Source: Campylobacteraceae bacterium (GTDB lineage Bacteria; Campylobacterota; Campylobacteria; Campylobacterales; Sulfurospirillaceae). Taken from it: 21,131 nt of DNA. Every line of letters begins with the position of its first letter. Position 1 is the stretch's first letter. The notes beneath the pieces are model-generated. The model worked only from the letters and a program-made list of their open reading frames with translations. It had not been told where the DNA came from and made no database searches. Position numbers and translations under genes: made by a program. Below, piece after piece: positions 4,941-13,910 of the stretch. Location of the stretch: positions 1-21,131 of the forward strand of contig JALUMZ010000305.1 of assembly GCA_027055635.1 (NCBI GenBank), written 5' to 3'.

Positions 4941-6917
4941 GTGACAAAATTTCAACTAAACTCTACATTTTCACCCACAGGTGACCAACCTAAGGCTATA
5001 AAAAAACTCTCCCACTCTTTAAAAAAAGGTAATCGTTATCAAACACTTATAGGTGTCACGGGGAGCGGAAAAACTTTTACAATGGCAAATCTTATACAAG
5101 AGTTACAGATGCCCACTCTCATAATGACTCACAATAAAACTCTTGCGGCTCAGCTTTATAGTGAGTTTAAAGGGTTTTTCCCTAAAAACCATGTGGAGTA
5201 TTTTATATCATACTACGACTACTACCAGCCTGAAGCTTATATACCAAGAAGAGACCTTTTTATAGAGAAAGACAGCTCCATAAATGAAGAGTTAGAGAGG
5301 CTAAGACTTAGTGCGACTGCAAGTCTGCTCAGCTTTGATGATGTGATTTGCGTCGCTTCCGTCTCGGCAAACTATGGCTTGGGTGATCCTGATGAGTACA
5401 AGAGTATGGTTCAGGCTCTTGAAACAGGACAAGAGATAAATCAAAAAAAGCTCCTGCTTCAACTTGTGGATATGGGATACAAAAGAAACGATACATTTTT
5501 TGAGCGCGGCTGTTTTCGGGTAAACGGCGATGTTATAGATATACATCCTGCATATAGTGAAGATGAAGCCATAAGGATAGAGTTTTTTGGTGACGAGATA
5601 GAGAGTATCTACTATTTTGAAGTTATCAACAATAAAAAAATCAAAGATGTCTCAAAAGTTGTGATTTATGCAGCTAGTCAGTTTATAGTCGGACAAAATC
5701 GTCTGCAAAATGCTATAAAGATGATAGAAGAGGAACTAGACGAGAGATTGGCTTTTCTAAAAAAAGAGGGGAAGTTGGTCGAATATCAAAGACTTAAAAG
5801 CAGAGTTGAGTTTGACTTAGAGATGCTTCAAGCCACAGGAGCATGCAAGGGCGTCGAAAACTATGCCAGATACCTCACAGGCAAAAAAGAGGGAGAGACT
5901 CCGTTTTCTTTGTTTGATTATTTTGAAGCTATGGGAAAAGAGTATCTTGTCATTGTGGATGAATCACATGTAAGCTTGTCACAATTTCGTGGCATGTATG
6001 CAGGTGATAGAAGCCGAAAAGAGGTGCTTGTGGAGTATGGCTTCAGACTCCCTAGTGCGCTTGATAACAGACCACTTATGTTTGATGAGTATATCAACAA
6101 AGCTCCACATTTTCTCTTTGTTTCTGCCACTCCAAATGAGTTGGAACTGAATCTATCCAAAGAGAATGTAGCCGAGCAGATCATCAGACCAACAGGTCTG
6201 CTTGACCCCGAAGTTGAAATCTTAGATAGTGATAATCAAGTAGAAAAACTATACGACCTCATCAAAGAGGTTATAAAAAGAGATGAGAGAGTTTTGGTAA
6301 CGGTATTAACCAAAAAGATGGCAGAGGAGTTAAGCAGATATTACAATGAACTAGGTCTAAAGGTCAAATATATGCACTCCGATATAGATGCGATAGAGAG
6401 AAATCAAATCATAAGAGCCTTGAGACTAGGAGAGTTTGATGTACTTGTAGGCATAAATCTGCTTAGAGAGGGGCTTGATTTGCCTGAAGTTTCGCTTGTA
6501 GCCATACTTGATGCTGATAAAGAGGGTTTTTTAAGAAGTGAAACGAGTCTGACACAGACTATGGGACGAGCCGCTAGAAATATAAATGGAAAAGTGGTGA
6601 TGTTTGCCAAAAAAATCACCAATTCTATGGAAAAAGCCATAAAAACCACACTAAGAAGAAGAGAGATACAAAAAGAGTATAACAAAAAACACAACATCAC
6701 CCCAACTTCGACAAAAAGGGGACTAGATGAAAATCTAAAAGTAGAGGATCTGGGCGAAATCTTCAACAAATATGAGAAAAAAGATAAAATTCCTCCAAGC
6801 CAAAAAAGAGAGATCATAAAAGAGTTAAGCGCAAAAATGCACCAAGCAGCTAAAGAGTTAGAGTTTGAAAAAGCAGCAAAACTAAGAGACGAAATAGCAA
6901 AGCTTAGAAAATTATAA
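4941..6917 (+). CDS. uvrB: Excinuclease ABC subunit B
   Basis: UvrB is the damage-verifying subunit of nucleotide excision repair: it receives DNA from UvrA2 and recruits UvrC. The 658-residue length is normal. Visible motifs are Walker A GVTGSGKT (38-45), the beta-hairpin that clamps a strand, YYDYYQPEAYIP (91-102), DESH Walker B (340-343), helicase motif VI QTMGRAARN, and a C-terminal UVR coiled-coil (AAKELEFEKAAKLRDEIAKL) for UvrC contact. The start is GTG at 4941, only 5 bp after the antitoxin stop, with no Shine-Dalgarno and no clear promoter in between. Translation and perhaps transcription therefore look coupled to the upstream TA-like operon. Confidence 0.97.
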   Translation: MTKFQLNSTFSPTGDQPKAIKKLSHSLKKGNRYQTLIGVTGSGKTFTMANLIQELQMPTLIMTHNKTLAAQLYSEFKGFFPKNHVEYFISYYDYYQPEAYIPRRDLFIEKDSSINEELERLRLSATASLLSFDDVICVASVSANYGLGDPDEYKSMVQALETGQEINQKKLLLQLVDMGYKRNDTFFERGCFRVNGDVIDIHPAYSEDEAIRIEFFGDEIESIYYFEVINNKKIKDVSKVVIYAASQFIVGQNRLQNAIKMIEEELDERLAFLKKEGKLVEYQRLKSRVEFDLEMLQATGACKGVENYARYLTGKKEGETPFSLFDYFEAMGKEYLVIVDESHVSLSQFRGMYAGDRSRKEVLVEYGFRLPSALDNRPLMFDEYINKAPHFLFVSATPNELELNLSKENVAEQIIRPTGLLDPEVEILDSDNQVEKLYDLIKEVIKRDERVLVTVLTKKMAEELSRYYNELGLKVKYMHSDIDAIERNQIIRALRLGEFDVLVGINLLREGLDLPEVSLVAILDADKEGFLRSETSLTQTMGRAARNINGKVVMFAKKITNSMEKAIKTTLRRREIQKEYNKKHNITPTSTKRGLDENLKVEDLGEIFNKYEKKDKIPPSQKREIIKELSAKMHQAAKELEFEKAAKLRDEIAKLRKL

Positions 6918-6923
6918 ATTTTT

Positions 6924-6932
6924 TGTTATAAT
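6924..6932 (+). promoter_or_regulatory. Extended -10 promoter for ppk
   Basis: TGTTATAAT: a perfect TATAAT at 6927-6932 with TGn extension, in the 38-bp gap after uvrB and 23 bp before the ppk start. The -35 position reads TTAGAA at 17-bp spacing, a weak match. Confidence 0.55.
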
Positions 6933-6955
6933 GACGAGACCACAAAGGAGTTAAA

Positions 6956-9055
6956 ATGGCAAATTTAAACGAACCAGAATATTTTATAAACAGAGAACTG
7001 TCATGGCTTAAATTTAATACTAGAGTTCTAGAACAAGCCAAAAAAACCGAACTACCCCTTTTGGAAAGACTGAAATTTTTAGCCATATACTCCACAAATT
7101 TAGATGAATTTTATATGATAAGAGTAGCTGGGCTCAAACAGCTATACAATGCGGGTGTTATAGTAACAGGAATAGATAAAATGACCCCGTTAGATCAGCT
7201 CAATAAAATAAGAGAACATCTAAACAGTGAAAAAGATATCCTCCAAGATATCTATCATGAGATTACCCAAAAACTTGGAAAAGAAAATCTTTTTATAAAA
7301 AATTATGATGACTTAGATGAAGAGTTAAAACAGAGTGCTGATGAATTCTTTTTTCTAAATATCCTTCCTGTCATCATCCCTATAGCAGTCAATGCAACAC
7401 ACCCTTTTCCTCACCTGAACAACCTGAGTTTTTCACTTGCCGTCAAACTAAATGATGGTATAAACAGTGATAAATATAAATATGGAATGATAAGAATAAC
7501 CAGAGTACTGCCTAGATTTTTTCAAGTGAGTGAAAATTGCTATGTACCGATAGAATCTATAGTACACGAACATGTAGAGGACATATTTCCCGGATATAAA
7601 CTTATCTCTAGTGCGGCTTTTAGAGTTACTAGAAATGCTGATATAGTCATAGAGGAGGAGGAAGCTGATGATTTTATGCTCATCATGGAACAGGGCTTAA
7701 AACTCAGAAGAAAAGGTGCCTTTGTAAGGCTAGATATCCAAGAAGACGCTGATCCTGATATCTTGGAGTTTTTAAATTCACACATGAATATAAATGCAAA
7801 AGATATATACAGTTACAATCTTCCACTCAATCTAGGAGCTCTTTGGGAGATAGTAGGAAATAAAAACTTTTCTCACCTTACTCTCCCACCATATAGTCCA
7901 AAAATATTGCCACCGTTAAACAAAAACGAGTCCATTTTTAGAACTATACGCAAACAAAATATCCTCCTATATCACCCATATGAGAGTTTTGAACCGCTTA
8001 CTAGACTCATAAAAGAGGCGGCAAAAGACCCAAAAGTTATATCTATTCGCATGACACTATACAGGGTGGAGAAAAATTCTCAAATCATTCAATCCCTGAT
8101 AGATGCAGCAAACAATGGCAAGCAAGTTACTGTTATGGTTGAATTAAAAGCAAGATTTGATGAGGAGAACAATCTACACTGGGCAAGAGCACTAGAGCAA
8201 GCAGGTGCACATGTGATATATGGCATCACAGGATTTAAAGTACATGCAAAAATCACACAAATAATTCGTCAAGAAGATGGGGTGTTGAAATTTTATATGC
8301 ATCTAGGAACAGGAAATTATAATGCTGCAACTGCTAAAATTTATACCGATGTCAGCTACTTTACATGTAAAGATGAATTTACAAAAGATACTACTACATT
8401 TTTTCATATACTCTCGGGCTTCTCAAAAAATCAAAAGCTTGAAGTCCTGAGCATGTCGCCGACACAGATAAAACCAAAGCTTCTAAGTATGATAAATAAC
8501 GAAACCACAAAAGGTGAAGAGGGAAGAATCATAGCAAAGATGAACTCTTTGGTTGATAGCGATGTCATAAAAGCACTCTATAATGCCTCCATGAATGGCG
8601 TCAAGATAGATCTAATCATAAGAGGAATTTGTTGCCTAAAACCCGGTATCAAAGATATAAGTGAAAACATCAGAGTCATCTCGATAGTAGGAAGATACTT
8701 AGAACATGCTAGAATTTTTTACTTTAGAAACTCAGATCCGGGCATGTTCATATCAAGTGCTGATTGGATGCCTAGAAATCTTGAACGAAGATTAGAGCTC
8801 ATGACTCCAATCATGGAGAAACCTCTCAAAGAGAAGCTTTTAGAGATACTTCAGCTTCAGCTAAACGATAACTATCTAGCATGGGAACTGCAGAGTGATA
8901 AAAGCTATAAGAGAGTTGAAGTGACAGGACAAAAAGTGATAAATTCTCAAAAAATTCTAGGAGATTACATAAATAAGATATTCAATACTCTAAGAAAAGA
9001 TACAAATACAAGTAAAGCAGATAAATTAGCCAAGAAACTATTTAAGGAGAGTTGA
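6956..9055 (+). CDS. ppk1: Polyphosphate kinase 1
   Basis: PPK1 reversibly polymerises the gamma-phosphate of ATP into inorganic polyphosphate at the membrane. The 699-residue protein has the four-domain PPK1 layout: N domain (INRELSWLKFNTRVLEQA, 11-28), head domain, and two phospholipase-D-like C-terminal domains. The autophosphorylated His is His430 in GFKVHAKI, and the second essential His is His584 in YLEHARIFYF. Phosphate-contacting Arg sites such as RMTLYR (365-370) and GTGNYN (451-456) are intact. AAAGGAG lies 6 nt before the ATG. It is followed without a gap by the carbonic anhydrase gene. Polyphosphate supports energy storage, stress tolerance and motility in this phylum (family knowledge). 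Confidence 0.97.
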   Translation: MANLNEPEYFINRELSWLKFNTRVLEQAKKTELPLLERLKFLAIYSTNLDEFYMIRVAGLKQLYNAGVIVTGIDKMTPLDQLNKIREHLNSEKDILQDIYHEITQKLGKENLFIKNYDDLDEELKQSADEFFFLNILPVIIPIAVNATHPFPHLNNLSFSLAVKLNDGINSDKYKYGMIRITRVLPRFFQVSENCYVPIESIVHEHVEDIFPGYKLISSAAFRVTRNADIVIEEEEADDFMLIMEQGLKLRRKGAFVRLDIQEDADPDILEFLNSHMNINAKDIYSYNLPLNLGALWEIVGNKNFSHLTLPPYSPKILPPLNKNESIFRTIRKQNILLYHPYESFEPLTRLIKEAAKDPKVISIRMTLYRVEKNSQIIQSLIDAANNGKQVTVMVELKARFDEENNLHWARALEQAGAHVIYGITGFKVHAKITQIIRQEDGVLKFYMHLGTGNYNAATAKIYTDVSYFTCKDEFTKDTTTFFHILSGFSKNQKLEVLSMSPTQIKPKLLSMINNETTKGEEGRIIAKMNSLVDSDVIKALYNASMNGVKIDLIIRGICCLKPGIKDISENIRVISIVGRYLEHARIFYFRNSDPGMFISSADWMPRNLERRLELMTPIMEKPLKEKLLEILQLQLNDNYLAWELQSDKSYKRVEVTGQKVINSQKILGDYINKIFNTLRKDTNTSKADKLAKKLFKES

Positions 9056-9580
9056 GTGATATTGAGTTACAAAGATAAAAAACCACAGATAGCCAAAGAT
9101 GTTTTTATAGCGCATAGTGCCGATATCATCGGTAATGTTCAAATAGGAAAAGATAGCTCTGTTTGGTTTGGAGTTGTCATAAGAGGAGATGTAAACTCTA
9201 TACATGTAGGGAAAAACACAAGTATCCAAGATTTAAGCATGGTGCATGTAACTCATAATTCAAAAGAGAATAGAAATGATGGATTTCCGACATATATAGG
9301 AGACAATGTCACAATAGGGCACAGGGTTATGCTCCACGGTTGCACTATCGGCAATGCCTGCTTGATAGGTATGAGCGCTACTATACTTGATGGTGCTGTT
9401 ATAGGGCAAGAGTCTCTAGTGGGAGCCGGTTCACTTGTAACTCAACATAAAATTTTCCCTCCTCGCTCACTCATCATGGGAAGTCCTGCAAAAGTTGTAA
9501 GAGAGTTGAGCGATGAAGAGGTAGAGTCTCTATATGAGTCTGCTGAAAATTATGTAAAATTTAAAGACTCTTATTTATAG
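9056..9580 (+). CDS. Gamma-class carbonic anhydrase-like left-handed beta-helix protein
   Basis: This 174-residue protein is of the YrdA/PaaY/CaiE gamma-carbonic-anhydrase type. Hexapeptide repeats (IGNVQIGKDSSVWFG, IGDNVTIGHRVMLHG, IGQESLVGAGSLV) build a left-handed beta-helix that trimerises. The expected metal-site histidines are in MVHVTHN (His64/His67) and GHRVMLHG (His89 and His94, the family's five-residue spacing). Arg/Asp of RGDVNSI (43-49) and the C-terminal SPAKVVREL signature are present. Activity is uncertain for this subfamily, since many members are untested or redox-gated. The start is GTG at 9056, directly after the ppk stop, with AAGGAGA 5 nt upstream. The 3' end overlaps the convergent exonuclease gene by 6 bp. 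Confidence 0.87.
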   Translation: MILSYKDKKPQIAKDVFIAHSADIIGNVQIGKDSSVWFGVVIRGDVNSIHVGKNTSIQDLSMVHVTHNSKENRNDGFPTYIGDNVTIGHRVMLHGCTIGNACLIGMSATILDGAVIGQESLVGAGSLVTQHKIFPPRSLIMGSPAKVVRELSDEEVESLYESAENYVKFKDSYL

Positions 9581-10354
9581 AAACTGTTTTTTCTTTCTTT
9601 TTCTCTTTTTTGGCGGGCGTGAAAACTCTATGAGCTCTTCTGTAGTCTCTATTTCATCTGGAAGAGTTGAGAGACACTGCTTAAAAACAAAATCCGCCAT
9701 TTTCGCATCTACTAAAGCACGGTGTTGCTCTCCAAAAGAGACATCAAAAAACTCCATCAAAAAACCAAGTCCATACTTTTGAGCTTCAAAACACTTTTTT
9801 GAGAGCTCGATAGTGCAAAGTTTACGATTTAGCAGTGGTCCAAAGCCTATTTTTTGCATAGATGCAGATATGAAACTATAATCAAAATTCACATTATGAG
9901 CCACAAAAACAGCATCACTCAAAAAGAGTCTAAACAACTCCAATACAAAACTGAGTGATGGAGCATCTTTAAGGTCTTCAAGCGTAATTCCTGTTAAAAT
10001 CGTGATAGATTCAGGCAAAAAATCAGTATATACAAAGCTCTCAAATCTATCTATTTCCACACCATTTTGCACCATAACAGCGCCAATTTCTATGATTTGG
10101 AATTCACTTGGTTTACTTCCACTTGCCTCTATATCCACGATACAAAACTTTTGCTCTTTTATAGGAGTGTGTGAAGTCTCTATATATATCTCTTCCCCAT
10201 TTGCAACTATTGGAAGTCCTAAAACTCTTAGGTTCTCAAAATCCTCAACTTCTACATCTTCCAAAGATTTTATACCTTTTAATTCTCTAATAAAACTCTC
10301 TTTGTCTATTTTTCCCTGCTTTATCTTTTCTATAAGATAGTCAAACTGCTTCAA
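9575..10354 (-). CDS. DnaQ-like DEDDh 3'-5' exonuclease
   Basis: This 259-residue protein has an exonuclease domain at about 69 to 230. ExoI has Asp74-x-Glu76 in CIVDIEASGS, ExoII has the His153..Asp158 segment VAHNVNFDYS, and ExoIIIepsilon has His211..Asp216 in HRALVDAK. This is the DEDDh set found in DNA polymerase III epsilon, exonuclease X and RNase T. A 65-residue N-terminal extension of unknown role precedes it, and the C-terminus is a lysine/arginine tail (KKRKRKKK). It may be the proofreading epsilon subunit or a stand-alone repair nuclease. No beta-clamp motif was recognised. The TTG start overlaps the trpF stop, so it is the last gene of the rpe-trpF operon. An exonuclease next to rpe also occurs in other Campylobacterota, from memory. 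Confidence 0.87.
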   Translation of the reverse strand: MKQFDYLIEKIKQGKIDKESFIRELKGIKSLEDVEVEDFENLRVLGLPIVANGEEIYIETSHTPIKEQKFCIVDIEASGSKPSEFQIIEIGAVMVQNGVEIDRFESFVYTDFLPESITILTGITLEDLKDAPSLSFVLELFRLFLSDAVFVAHNVNFDYSFISASMQKIGFGPLLNRKLCTIELSKKCFEAQKYGLGFLMEFFDVSFGEQHRALVDAKMADFVFKQCLSTLPDEIETTEELIEFSRPPKKRKRKKKQFL

Positions 10355-10944
10355 GCTTTTGCCTTTTGTATAAAATCTTTCATCTTTTGTTTATCTTTTT
10401 TTCCTTTAGCTCTCTCCACACCACTACTGACATCAAAACCATAAAAACCGTACTCTTTCATTTCATCTATATTATGGGTGTTAAGTCCGCCTGCTAATAT
10501 AATTTTAGAGCAATCAATATCTTTGAACCATAAACTCTCCACTCTCTTTCCTTCTCCACCATAACTATCTACAAAAGCATCTACTATTCTGTATTCATCT
10601 TTGTATTTTTCTATATCCTTTGGGGATTGTGCTCTTACAACCTTTATATGCGGTATTTTAAGCGAATTATAGAGCAAATCATCAGCAGTAAAATGTATCT
10701 GAGCTATACTCATTTTTGTATCTATACATATAGAATTAATATCAGAAGCAGTCTCATTTACAAATAATCCTACCTTATGAACAAAAGGCGGCAACTGCTG
10801 TACTATCTCATAAGCATCTTTTGGTGCGACATAGCGAGGTGATTTGTCATAAAACACAAAACCTAATGCATCAGCACCTAAATTTATGGCGTTTATGGCA
10901 TCTTTAAGATTTGTGATACCGCATATCTTTACTTTTGAAATCAC
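10351..10944 (-). CDS. trpF: Phosphoribosylanthranilate isomerase
   Basis: TrpF catalyses the Amadori rearrangement of N-(5-phosphoribosyl)anthranilate in tryptophan synthesis. The 197-residue protein is a single (beta-alpha)8 barrel. The general base Cys8 lies in KVKICGIT and the general acid Asp126 in AFVDSYGGEGKR. Phosphate-binding glycines appear in ILAGGLN and DVSSGVE. The start is GTG at 10944, overlapping the TAG stop of rpe by one base (TAGTG), and the stop overlaps the TTG of the exonuclease gene. It is separated from other trp genes, a common arrangement outside enterobacteria. Confidence 0.96.
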   Translation of the reverse strand: MISKVKICGITNLKDAINAINLGADALGFVFYDKSPRYVAPKDAYEIVQQLPPFVHKVGLFVNETASDINSICIDTKMSIAQIHFTADDLLYNSLKIPHIKVVRAQSPKDIEKYKDEYRIVDAFVDSYGGEGKRVESLWFKDIDCSKIILAGGLNTHNIDEMKEYGFYGFDVSSGVERAKGKKDKQKMKDFIQKAKA

Positions 10945-11582
10945 TATTTTAGACTGCTTATAGCATCTTTATATGATGGATTACTAAATACATAATTTCC
11001 GGCAACTACGATATCTACGCCTACACTTTTAAGCTCTTTTGCATTTTTATCATTAACTCCACCGTCAACTTCAATAAGTGTTTTCAAGCCTTTTTCTTCT
11101 ATCATACTCTTTAATTTTCTCGCTTTTTCTATGACTGAGGGTATAAATTTTTGACCGCCAAACCCCGGATTAACACTCATTAAAAGAACCATATCTAATT
11201 CTTCTAGAATATACTCTATACTCGAAGGGGGAGTATGAGGATTTAACACAATAGCAGGTTTTATACCATAACCTTTTATCTTTTGTATAAGCCTGTGAGG
11301 ATGCTTCTCTTCTTCTATATGAAAAGATATAAATTCTGGCTTTAGGGGCGCAAAAAGATCTACAAAAAAAGTATTATTTTGAACCATGAGATGTATGTCA
11401 AGTGGCTTTGTGGCTACCTTTGCAACCGCATTTACTACCACCGGACCAATAGTCATATTTGGGACAAAATGTCCATCCATAACATCTACATGTACAAAGT
11501 CACATCCTGCATCGCATATCGCTTTTATCTCATCATCTAGTCTGCCGAAATTAGCAGACAATATACTTGGAGCTACCATCAT
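10944..11582 (-). CDS. rpe: Ribulose-phosphate 3-epimerase
   Basis: Rpe interconverts D-ribulose 5-phosphate and D-xylulose 5-phosphate in the pentose phosphate pathway. In this 212-residue TIM barrel the signature APSILSANFGRL (4-15) opens the protein. Metal and catalytic residues are His31 and Asp33 in VHVDVMDGHFVP, His64 in LDIHLMV, and Asp173 in IEVDGGVN. SVNPGFGGQKF is the conserved phosphate loop. Two adjacent ATGs are possible; either follows AAGGATAA closely. It lies 29 bp downstream of the STAS/CheX gene. Confidence 0.97.
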   Translation of the reverse strand: MMVAPSILSANFGRLDDEIKAICDAGCDFVHVDVMDGHFVPNMTIGPVVVNAVAKVATKPLDIHLMVQNNTFFVDLFAPLKPEFISFHIEEEKHPHRLIQKIKGYGIKPAIVLNPHTPPSSIEYILEELDMVLLMSVNPGFGGQKFIPSVIEKARKLKSMIEEKGLKTLIEVDGGVNDKNAKELKSVGVDIVVAGNYVFSNPSYKDAISSLK

Positions 11583-11611
11583 AGATTATCCTTAGTTATT
11601 AGACCTCAAGG

Positions 11612-12994
11612 TCAATTATTAGACAGAAAGAGTGTCATATCTCTATCTTTTATATTAAAATCTGCCTGAACACCATGCTTTGTGCATTCAAGTTTTTTTA
11701 CTTCTGAAATTTTATCAAAAATTCTTGGCATTGTTACTTCTGTTTTTATATGTTTAGTCTTGAGAGCTTGTATAATTTTTTCATTTATAACATTTGAAAA
11801 CTCACCAAATGCATCAAAAAACTCCTCTTTACTAAACTCTTTTGGCATTAAAATTTTGCAAACCTCTTTAGCATCTTTTTTATCCATGATCAATATAAAG
11901 ATAGCATCAATATCATCATATATAGCCACTACAGACACCAATAAATCATTTTTTTCATTTACCTTTAAATTTTGAATTTGGATACTCTTTTTTACAATTT
12001 TTTTATCTGATAAAACTTCTATGGTATGTATAGTCGCATCTATGATATCAGGCAAAATAGATACAGTTTTTTTATCTATATGCACCTTTTTTGTCACCTT
12101 TTGCACTTCAATACTTGTCTGATTTATAGCCTCTTTATCACTAAAAAAACTATTTAAATCTTCATAAAGCAATATTCCTGCATCTTCTAAATCTTGCCTT
12201 AAAATTTCTGTAATTTTATTTGAGGTTAAACCACATATTACGATACTCACACCAAATTCAGCCCCATCAATGGAAAGTTTTGATAAAAAATTTACACCAT
12301 GTATATTTATGGATGAAACCTCACTAACATCAAAACAAAAAATTCTAAAACCAACTTTTATAGAGTTATTATGATACTGTCTATCAAAAGAGTCAGACAT
12401 GCTAGAGTCAACAAAACCTTTTAGCGTATAGATGATGATATTATTTTTTATAAAAACGCAGACTCTCTTTTGGATACTTCCTATATATGAATTTCGTATG
12501 ATAAAATCAAAATTCTTTCTCTCTTTCTTAAATTCATCCTCATCTTGTGCAATCTTAACATTTATTTTTCTCTCTATCAATGCCATGGATAGTTGATTTT
12601 TTTGACTATGTTCGTCTGCATAAACTATAACGGTTTTTGAATCAAACTTTTTTGTTCCTGCAAATAAAAAAAGCATATCTTCACTCTCAATTAGAGAAAA
12701 TTCAACATTTTTATTAAACATATCTAGCAAAGATCTGTATTTTTTATCATCATAATCACAAAAACCGATGAAAGAGTTACACTCATCTTTTAAAAAAATG
12801 AGTCTCTCTACTAGATACGATATCCCTTTTTTATTGAAAAATATAATTTTCTTCAATGATACAAAGACAGCTTCTGGTCTTTTTGAGATGATTTCACTCT
12901 CATCAGCACTTGTTATAATCTCCAAAGCATTACTACCATCTAAAAATCCGGATGGATAAAAAATTGCAACACTATTCTTGATTATAGGTTTCAT
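11612..12994 (-). CDS. STAS - degenerate receiver - STAS - CheX-like fusion protein
   Basis: This 460-residue soluble protein appears to have four parts. Residues 1-112 look STAS-like (a strand, SGFLDGSNA, then KKIIFFNKKGISYL). Residues 118-172 resemble a shortened response-regulator fold (TVIVYADE, VKIAQDEDEF, FDFIIRNS) in which the phospho-acceptor position is not Asp. Residues 178-285 are a second STAS (IIIYTLKGFVDSS, FDVSEVSSINIHGVNFL). Residues 310-435 match CheX/CheC phosphatases, with the catalytic pattern [DS]xxxExxN as Asp394, Glu398 and Asn401 in FFDAFGEFSNVINE. A CheX domain would dephosphorylate CheY-type regulators, and STAS domains suggest a switchable binding partner. One base separates its ATG from the stop of the HDOD gene, so the two are co-translated. 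The exact pathway is unknown. Confidence 0.7.
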   Translation of the reverse strand: MKPIIKNSVAIFYPSGFLDGSNALEIITSADESEIISKRPEAVFVSLKKIIFFNKKGISYLVERLIFLKDECNSFIGFCDYDDKKYRSLLDMFNKNVEFSLIESEDMLFLFAGTKKFDSKTVIVYADEHSQKNQLSMALIERKINVKIAQDEDEFKKERKNFDFIIRNSYIGSIQKRVCVFIKNNIIIYTLKGFVDSSMSDSFDRQYHNNSIKVGFRIFCFDVSEVSSINIHGVNFLSKLSIDGAEFGVSIVICGLTSNKITEILRQDLEDAGILLYEDLNSFFSDKEAINQTSIEVQKVTKKVHIDKKTVSILPDIIDATIHTIEVLSDKKIVKKSIQIQNLKVNEKNDLLVSVVAIYDDIDAIFILIMDKKDAKEVCKILMPKEFSKEEFFDAFGEFSNVINEKIIQALKTKHIKTEVTMPRIFDKISEVKKLECTKHGVQADFNIKDRDMTLFLSNN

Positions 12995-12995
12995 C

Positions 12996-13829
12996 TCATT
13001 TTTCCATATCTATGATTTTTTTAAATTTTATTATTTCATCTTCTGTAAAATCTAATTTAAAATCAAAAAAATCATTTAGACCACTATTTATAATATATGG
13101 CTTGCTCATTTCATAACTCAACAATAATCTTAGATACAAAGACTCTTCTCTTACACAAGAGTTACTAAAAGCCTCTTTTATAAAAAGAAATATCGCGTCA
13201 TCAAATCCCCATTTTTTAGCAATCTGCCCAACAATATCAAGTAGGCTATATCCAGACATTCTATACAATATCTCGTCGTATGATATATGATTTCTTTTTC
13301 GCAGTATAGATATAGTATCTTTTATATCACGAAATAGCATCTCGCATACGATCAAGGAGGCAGGAATCAGAGTGATACTTTGCTCTAAATCACTATTTTT
13401 TATCCCTAGCGCACTTAGAATTTTTTCCCATTCAATGATCAAATTTACTTGTAAATCTTGAAATTTTTTATTTGAAAATCTAAAAACTTCCCACTCTTTA
13501 GGTAAGATTAGATGTAGATAATAACTATAAACCAACCCTCTCGTTCTTGCTAAACCAAGTATCCCAAAAATTTGATTTATGTTTTTTATATCATTTCTAA
13601 AACCAAAGATAGGTTTATTTACGATTTTAGACATATACTCTATAAATGCTCTGTCTTCTTTTGCTACATTTGCAGCTTTAATCATATCAGATTTATCTAG
13701 GTATAATAGTGTCGATTTTATGGTTTTGGAAACAGAAGGTATTGAGTCTAAATATCTATCAATTTCGTTTTTCGTAATCAACAAACTATCCTTTATCTTG
13801 GAAATTTTAGATTTTATCGTTAATTTCAT
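12996..13829 (-). CDS. HDOD-domain signalling protein
   Basis: In this 277-residue protein, residues 28 to 225 match the HDOD pattern: PSVSKTIKSTLLYLD, a VAKEDRAFIEYMSKIVN helix, the NQIFGILGLARTRGLVYS segment, and later GYSLLDIVGQIAKKWGFDDAI. HDOD domains lack the metal residues of HD phosphohydrolases and act as signalling or scaffolding modules, often with c-di-GMP or chemotaxis proteins. There is no signal peptide or membrane segment. It is the first gene of the minus-strand operon and is coupled to the STAS/CheX protein (1-bp gap). It diverges from rpmB, 81 bp away. The ATG at 13829 has a weak AAAGG upstream. Confidence 0.75.
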   Translation of the reverse strand: MKLTIKSKISKIKDSLLITKNEIDRYLDSIPSVSKTIKSTLLYLDKSDMIKAANVAKEDRAFIEYMSKIVNKPIFGFRNDIKNINQIFGILGLARTRGLVYSYYLHLILPKEWEVFRFSNKKFQDLQVNLIIEWEKILSALGIKNSDLEQSITLIPASLIVCEMLFRDIKDTISILRKRNHISYDEILYRMSGYSLLDIVGQIAKKWGFDDAIFLFIKEAFSNSCVREESLYLRLLLSYEMSKPYIINSGLNDFFDFKLDFTEDEIIKFKKIIDMEK

Positions 13830-13847
13830 AAAACCTTTATAAATTTT

Positions 13848-13856
13848 TGGTATAAT
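13848..13856 (+). promoter_or_regulatory. Extended -10 promoter for rpmB
   Basis: TGGTATAAT, a perfect TATAAT with TGn extension at 13851-13856, lies 54 bp upstream of the rpmB start. No -35 is apparent; the upstream region is T-rich, as in Campylobacterota promoters. Confidence 0.6.
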
Positions 13857-13910
13857 GTCGTCCTTATTACCACAACCAAAAGTAATAATAATACACTCAA
13901 GGAATTAAAA

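Noticed and set aside
11596..11624. Direct repeat TTATTAGAC flanking GACCT/AGGTC before rpe as a regulatory RNA.
   Set aside because: It is too short and partly inside the end of the STAS/CheX gene. It has no feature beyond a weak hairpin.
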